From NCBI GenBank assembly GCA_904501765.1, contig CAJGCM010000091.1, positions 1 through 8,765 of the forward strand: 8,765 bases of DNA, written 5' to 3'. The stretch is from an uncultured Clostridia bacterium. GTDB taxonomy: Bacteria > Bacillota > Clostridia > Oscillospirales > CAG-272. Shown piece after piece: positions 6,262 through 8,765 of this stretch. The translations under genes and the position numbers were made by a program. Position 1 is the stretch's first letter. The number at the start of each line of letters is the position of its first letter. A model generated the notes under the pieces. It did no database searches, was not told the origin of the DNA, and saw nothing but the letters and a program-made list of their open reading frames with translations.

Positions 6262-6787
6262 AAAAATGCAAAAAAGAGCTCTTGAGTACTACGAAAAGGC
6301 CGGCATCGTTCTCACCAACGACGAAAAGGCTCGTATTGAAGTAGCAGATTTTGGGCTGGGCGCCGTAGAAAAAGTCGGCCTACAGATACTCACTTATATC
6401 AACACAGAGAGGGTTTGCGCCAAGGAGATGGTCTTACTGCCCTACCAGGCGTGTCCCGAGCATATGCACATTCCCACCGCCGGTGTCGCAGGTAAGGAAG
6501 AAACCTTCCGTTGCAGATACGGAAAGGTTTATCTTTATACTGACGGGGACAAACAGAAAAGCCCATCGGAAATAGAGGCACCTATACCGCCTACCGACGT
6601 AACTGTTTTCCGAGAAACCATACTGAATGCAGGCGAGCAATTTACTATATATCCCGAAACTCTGCACTGGTTTATTGCGGGCGAGTGTGGGGCTGTAATT
6701 TCGGAATTCTCCACAAAAAGCACAGACGAAACCGACCGCTTTACCGACCCCCGCATCACCCGACAAACTGTTATAGAAGATTTATAA
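6242..6787 (+). CDS. D-lyxose ketol-isomerase (cupin-fold sugar isomerase)
   Basis: This enzyme interconverts D-lyxose and D-xylulose; family members often also interconvert D-mannose and D-fructose. The 181-residue protein resembles Bacillus subtilis YdaE from memory over nearly its whole length. Shared stretches are YYEKAGIVLTNDE at 16-28, DFGLG at 36-40, VGLQILTYINT at 45-55, CPEHMHIP at 71-78, ETFRCRYGKVYLY at 87-99, LHWFIAGE at 141-148 and FTDPRI at 167-172. The metal ligands expected for this single-domain cupin are His74, His76, Glu87 and His142. It is cytoplasmic, with no signal peptide. AAAGGA at 6229-6234, 7 bp before the ATG, sets the start. The gene has its own strong promoter and a downstream terminator, so it is monocistronic. 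Its product D-xylulose could feed a xylulose kinase or, given the relaxed specificity of AraB-type kinases, the AraB encoded nearby. Confidence 0.9.
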   Translation: MKKSVYEKMQKRALEYYEKAGIVLTNDEKARIEVADFGLGAVEKVGLQILTYINTERVCAKEMVLLPYQACPEHMHIPTAGVAGKEETFRCRYGKVYLYTDGDKQKSPSEIEAPIPPTDVTVFRETILNAGEQFTIYPETLHWFIAGECGAVISEFSTKSTDETDRFTDPRITRQTVIEDL

Positions 6788-7022
6788 AATGGGAGTGGTA
6801 TAACTTATTTTTAAAAAATAAAGGCTGTTGACAGTCACAAAAACTAAATCAATCACGATAGATACCTTCAAAACCCTTTTGGATTTTATGCGAGGAAAAG
6901 CGTAGGTTTTCAACCTTAATTTCTTACGGGTAACCAAAACAAAACAGGGGCATTGCACTATTCAAGCAACACCTCTGTTTTTTATTTAATCCTGACTAAA
7001 TATGCCCCATTTTAGCGGTTGC
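6788..7022. other. Noncoding stretch between the convergent isomerase and secreted-protein genes
   Basis: No gene is supported. It holds a TTATTTTTAAAAAATAA near-palindrome (6806-6822) and an 11 bp stem with a 4-nt bulge (6870-6880 with 6896-6900 and 6905-6910). The terminator at 6941-6985 and the start of the opposing terminator region follow. TTGACA at 6828-6833 has no matching -10 box at the right distance. Confidence 0.6.
6941..6985 (+). terminator. Rho-independent terminator after the lyxose isomerase gene
   Basis: AAAACAGGGG (6941-6950) pairs with the segment ending CCTCTGTTTT (6972-6981). A 2x2 internal mismatch separates this from an inner TTGC/GCAA stem, with a 9-nt loop on top. A T-run continues to 6983, then ATTT. 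The A-rich flank on the left means it could also act on the minus strand. It lies about 150 bp after the isomerase stop codon. Confidence 0.75.
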
Positions 7023-7066
7023 AAAAAAGCCGAGCCATAAGCTTTTAATTAAGCAAATGGCTCGGC
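7023..7066 (-). terminator. Rho-independent terminator of the leftward SGNH/beta-helix gene
   Basis: A perfect 10 bp stem, GCCGAGCCAT (7029-7038) with ATGGCTCGGC (7057-7066), is extended by an inner GCTT/AAGC stem. On the minus strand it is followed by six T residues (7028-7023). It lies 25 bp past the stop codon of the gene at 7092, in the right orientation for it. Confidence 0.9.
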
Positions 7067-7091
7067 AGTATTTTCTTTTATTCGTTTTATT

Positions 7092-8765
7092 TTACTCACT
7101 CGCTTTTTCGGCGATATATCCGTCTGCGGTTACCTTAAGAGTTACACCGTCGGCAAGATAAATTCCCGAAGTTGTGCCATCGTATTTTTCCATAGCTTCG
7201 CTATCGTATTCTTTGATAGAATCTGTCGACGCAATCTTAAACGTTGTTCCGGCGCCTATTACAACCTTGCCGAGTCCCTCGTCGGTGGTGACATTTGCGC
7301 CCTCATATCCCACAGGGGTAATGACGCCTTTTATAATGGAACAGTTGTTATAGTAGATAACGGAATTCAAGGTTTCCATATCGTGAATCACAGAGTTGTC
7401 AGAATATCCTTCAATTTTACAATCGTTAAGAATAATTCCGGGAACGGCGGAGCAGGTAGCAGGCATAACCCCTCCGTTCAGCATAAACGTCGTTCTGAAT
7501 ATTGCCTTGTCAGAGGCAACCTCCTGGGTGAATTTAGCGCCCGTGAAGGTTACTGTTCCCGCAAAATACTGGCTGTTATCAGGGGAATTGGTGGCAGAAT
7601 CATATCTTCCTATGGTTGCCACAAATCCATACGATCCTTCTGCGTTACCTGTTTGGGTATAAGTTCCTCCATAGAACGTTGCTGAAGAATTTGCAGCGGA
7701 AGAGGTTTTGTGTGCTGTAAAGTGAAGCAGCCTTGCAGCTTTTATATCTACGACGTCACCGTCCGTATAACCAACGCTACTTCCTACTATTAACGTTTTG
7801 TTTTCTCTGTAAATTTCAAAAACAGGTCTTTCCCCCTCTGACACAAGAGTTCCCTTGCCGTTTGCCGAGATCAGAGTAAACTTAACGGTATGGTTTCCGT
7901 TAGAGGTTCTCATTATAGCGCCGTCTGTTAAAGTTAACTTTTTTCCGTTCAGGTCGAAGGTGACGTGTACAGTATTAGAATCGTTCATATTTGCGCTGGT
8001 GGCGCCCTTGCATCTTACGTCAGTAAGAAGAGTTATTCTGTCACCGTGCTTATATTTAGCAATTTTAGCTTCAAGCTCACTGACGTTCAAATAAGTAGTA
8101 ACTCCGCTGTTGGTAAGCATCGCCACAGCGTCGGCAGGAATGCTATTGGTTTCTCCGCCCTCCGAATAACCGAAATTCTCATCTCCTTTTATATCATACT
8201 TCATATACGCCTTGGCGATGAGATAGTTTTTGATTATATTCTGAATTCCGGTCATATCCGCCTCGGAAGCAAATACGCTCGGGTAATTGGTGGTTGCACC
8301 GTCTGTTAAATAATAAGTGCTTATGAATTTGTTGAAATTAAAGAATTTATTAGTGCCGCTTACAGGGCTTAAGGTTGTATCGTTACAGAAGCTATAGCTT
8401 TGCCCTACGGGAGAGGTTCCCGTTATAGCGCAATAGGTCATCAGAGTGGTTATGTATCCTGAAAGCTGGTTAGGGTGATATCCGTCCTTTGCGCTTTTGC
8501 TTATAACGAAGGTGTTTTTGCTGTAATTTATGGTTGAGCCTTGGATAGTTTCTCTTCCGTAGAGAATCTCCATAACAACTCTTCCCCAGTCAACAACCGT
8601 AACACCCATATCAGCTACCGTTTTCAGTTCATTAAGAAAGGCCTTTGCCAACGTTATGGTGCTTCCTATTGTTCCGTAAGCGGAGTATGGCACGAGAACC
8701 GCAAATTTAACACCAGGATTAGCTTCACGGAAGAAATTCATTATGTATTCCGTATCCTCAAGGAA
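7092..8765 (-). CDS. SGNH-type (DUF4886-like) esterase domain joined to a beta-strand-rich domain, 3' part of gene
   Basis: The frame is open to the right edge, so the N-terminus is missing; 557 residues and the TAA stop are visible. An ATG at 8741 exists, but codons upstream are open and in the same domain, so it is not the true start. The first 110 or so visible residues form the end of an SGNH hydrolase. Parallel strands (VKFAVLVPYSAYG, VTVVDWGRV) lead to KDGYHPN at about 93-99, which holds the catalytic Asp94 and His97. This resembles DUF4886-type hydrolases. Then comes a helical linker, and from about residue 220 a long Thr/Ser/Gly/Asn-rich region with repeated strands (VTFDLNGKKLTL, GTVTFTGAKFTQ, GIILNDCKIEG), probably a beta helix or adhesin-like region. 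There is no LPxTG motif or C-terminal membrane segment. It is likely secreted, but the signal peptide is off the window. It converges on the isomerase gene, with its own terminator. Confidence 0.8.
   Translation of the reverse strand, partial: FLEDTEYIMNFFREANPGVKFAVLVPYSAYGTIGSTITLAKAFLNELKTVADMGVTVVDWGRVVMEILYGRETIQGSTINYSKNTFVISKSAKDGYHPNQLSGYITTLMTYCAITGTSPVGQSYSFCNDTTLSPVSGTNKFFNFNKFISTYYLTDGATTNYPSVFASEADMTGIQNIIKNYLIAKAYMKYDIKGDENFGYSEGGETNSIPADAVAMLTNSGVTTYLNVSELEAKIAKYKHGDRITLLTDVRCKGATSANMNDSNTVHVTFDLNGKKLTLTDGAIMRTSNGNHTVKFTLISANGKGTLVSEGERPVFEIYRENKTLIVGSSVGYTDGDVVDIKAARLLHFTAHKTSSAANSSATFYGGTYTQTGNAEGSYGFVATIGRYDSATNSPDNSQYFAGTVTFTGAKFTQEVASDKAIFRTTFMLNGGVMPATCSAVPGIILNDCKIEGYSDNSVIHDMETLNSVIYYNNCSIIKGVITPVGYEGANVTTDEGLGKVVIGAGTTFKIASTDSIKEYDSEAMEKYDGTTSGIYLADGVTLKVTADGYIAEKASE

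Noticed and set aside
6828..6856. TTGACA at 6828 as a promoter for a small RNA
   Set aside because: The hexamer 17 bp downstream is AATCAC, and nearby spacings give no better -10 box.
1..8765. Search for CRISPR arrays, insertion sequences, tRNA or rRNA genes
   Set aside because: No regularly spaced repeats, transposase-like proteins, terminal inverted repeats or cloverleaf patterns were seen by eye.

Overview
The window looks like accessory carbohydrate-use DNA from a low-to-mid GC member of the Bacillota, most likely a Clostridia-type gut or rumen bacterium. The evidence is strong AGGAGG-like ribosome binding sites, one TTG start, A/T-rich sigma-A promoters with 17 bp spacers, frequent AGA and ATA codons, and protein families typical of that group (a Bacillus-like AraB, a YdaE-like lyxose isomerase, a DUF4886-like secreted hydrolase). 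No mobile element, phage gene, CRISPR array, tRNA or rRNA was seen.

Layout. (1) Positions 1-2827, minus strand: a tightly packed three-gene operon, read leftward. It holds a DHDPS/NAL-family aldolase with a TTG start, ribulokinase AraB, and a sialidase/BNR-like protein cut by the left edge. Gaps are 6 and 19 bp. (2) Positions 2828-2994: a compact divergent control region. It has back-to-back sigma-A promoters and two AACGGAC direct repeats exactly 21 bp apart, placed as AraC-type operators. (3) Positions 2995-5831, plus strand: an AraC-family regulator, an SGNH/GDSL hydrolase and a GH28-like parallel beta-helix protein, with gaps of 27 and 32 bp, closed by a strong terminator at 5987-6024. 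(4) Positions 6085-6787: a D-lyxose ketol-isomerase with its own near-consensus promoter and a leader of about 120 nt holding a possible 34-codon upstream ORF, ended by a terminator at 6941-6985. (5) Positions 7023-8765, minus strand: the 3' part of a large, probably extracellular protein that joins the end of an SGNH esterase-like domain to a beta-strand-rich domain, with its own terminator.

How the genes may work together. The AraC regulator probably senses a sugar and switches on the divergent operon. The SGNH protein, the GH28-like protein and the visible start of the sialidase-like protein all lack signal peptides. This suggests that an imported, possibly acylated plant or mucosal oligosaccharide is trimmed inside the cell. 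AraB would phosphorylate a ketopentose, and the lyxose isomerase could supply one (D-xylulose from D-lyxose). The aldolase lacks the usual DHDPS substrate residues and has no clear substrate. No araA, araD or transporter lies in the window, so the full pathway cannot be read from here and the substrate is inference.
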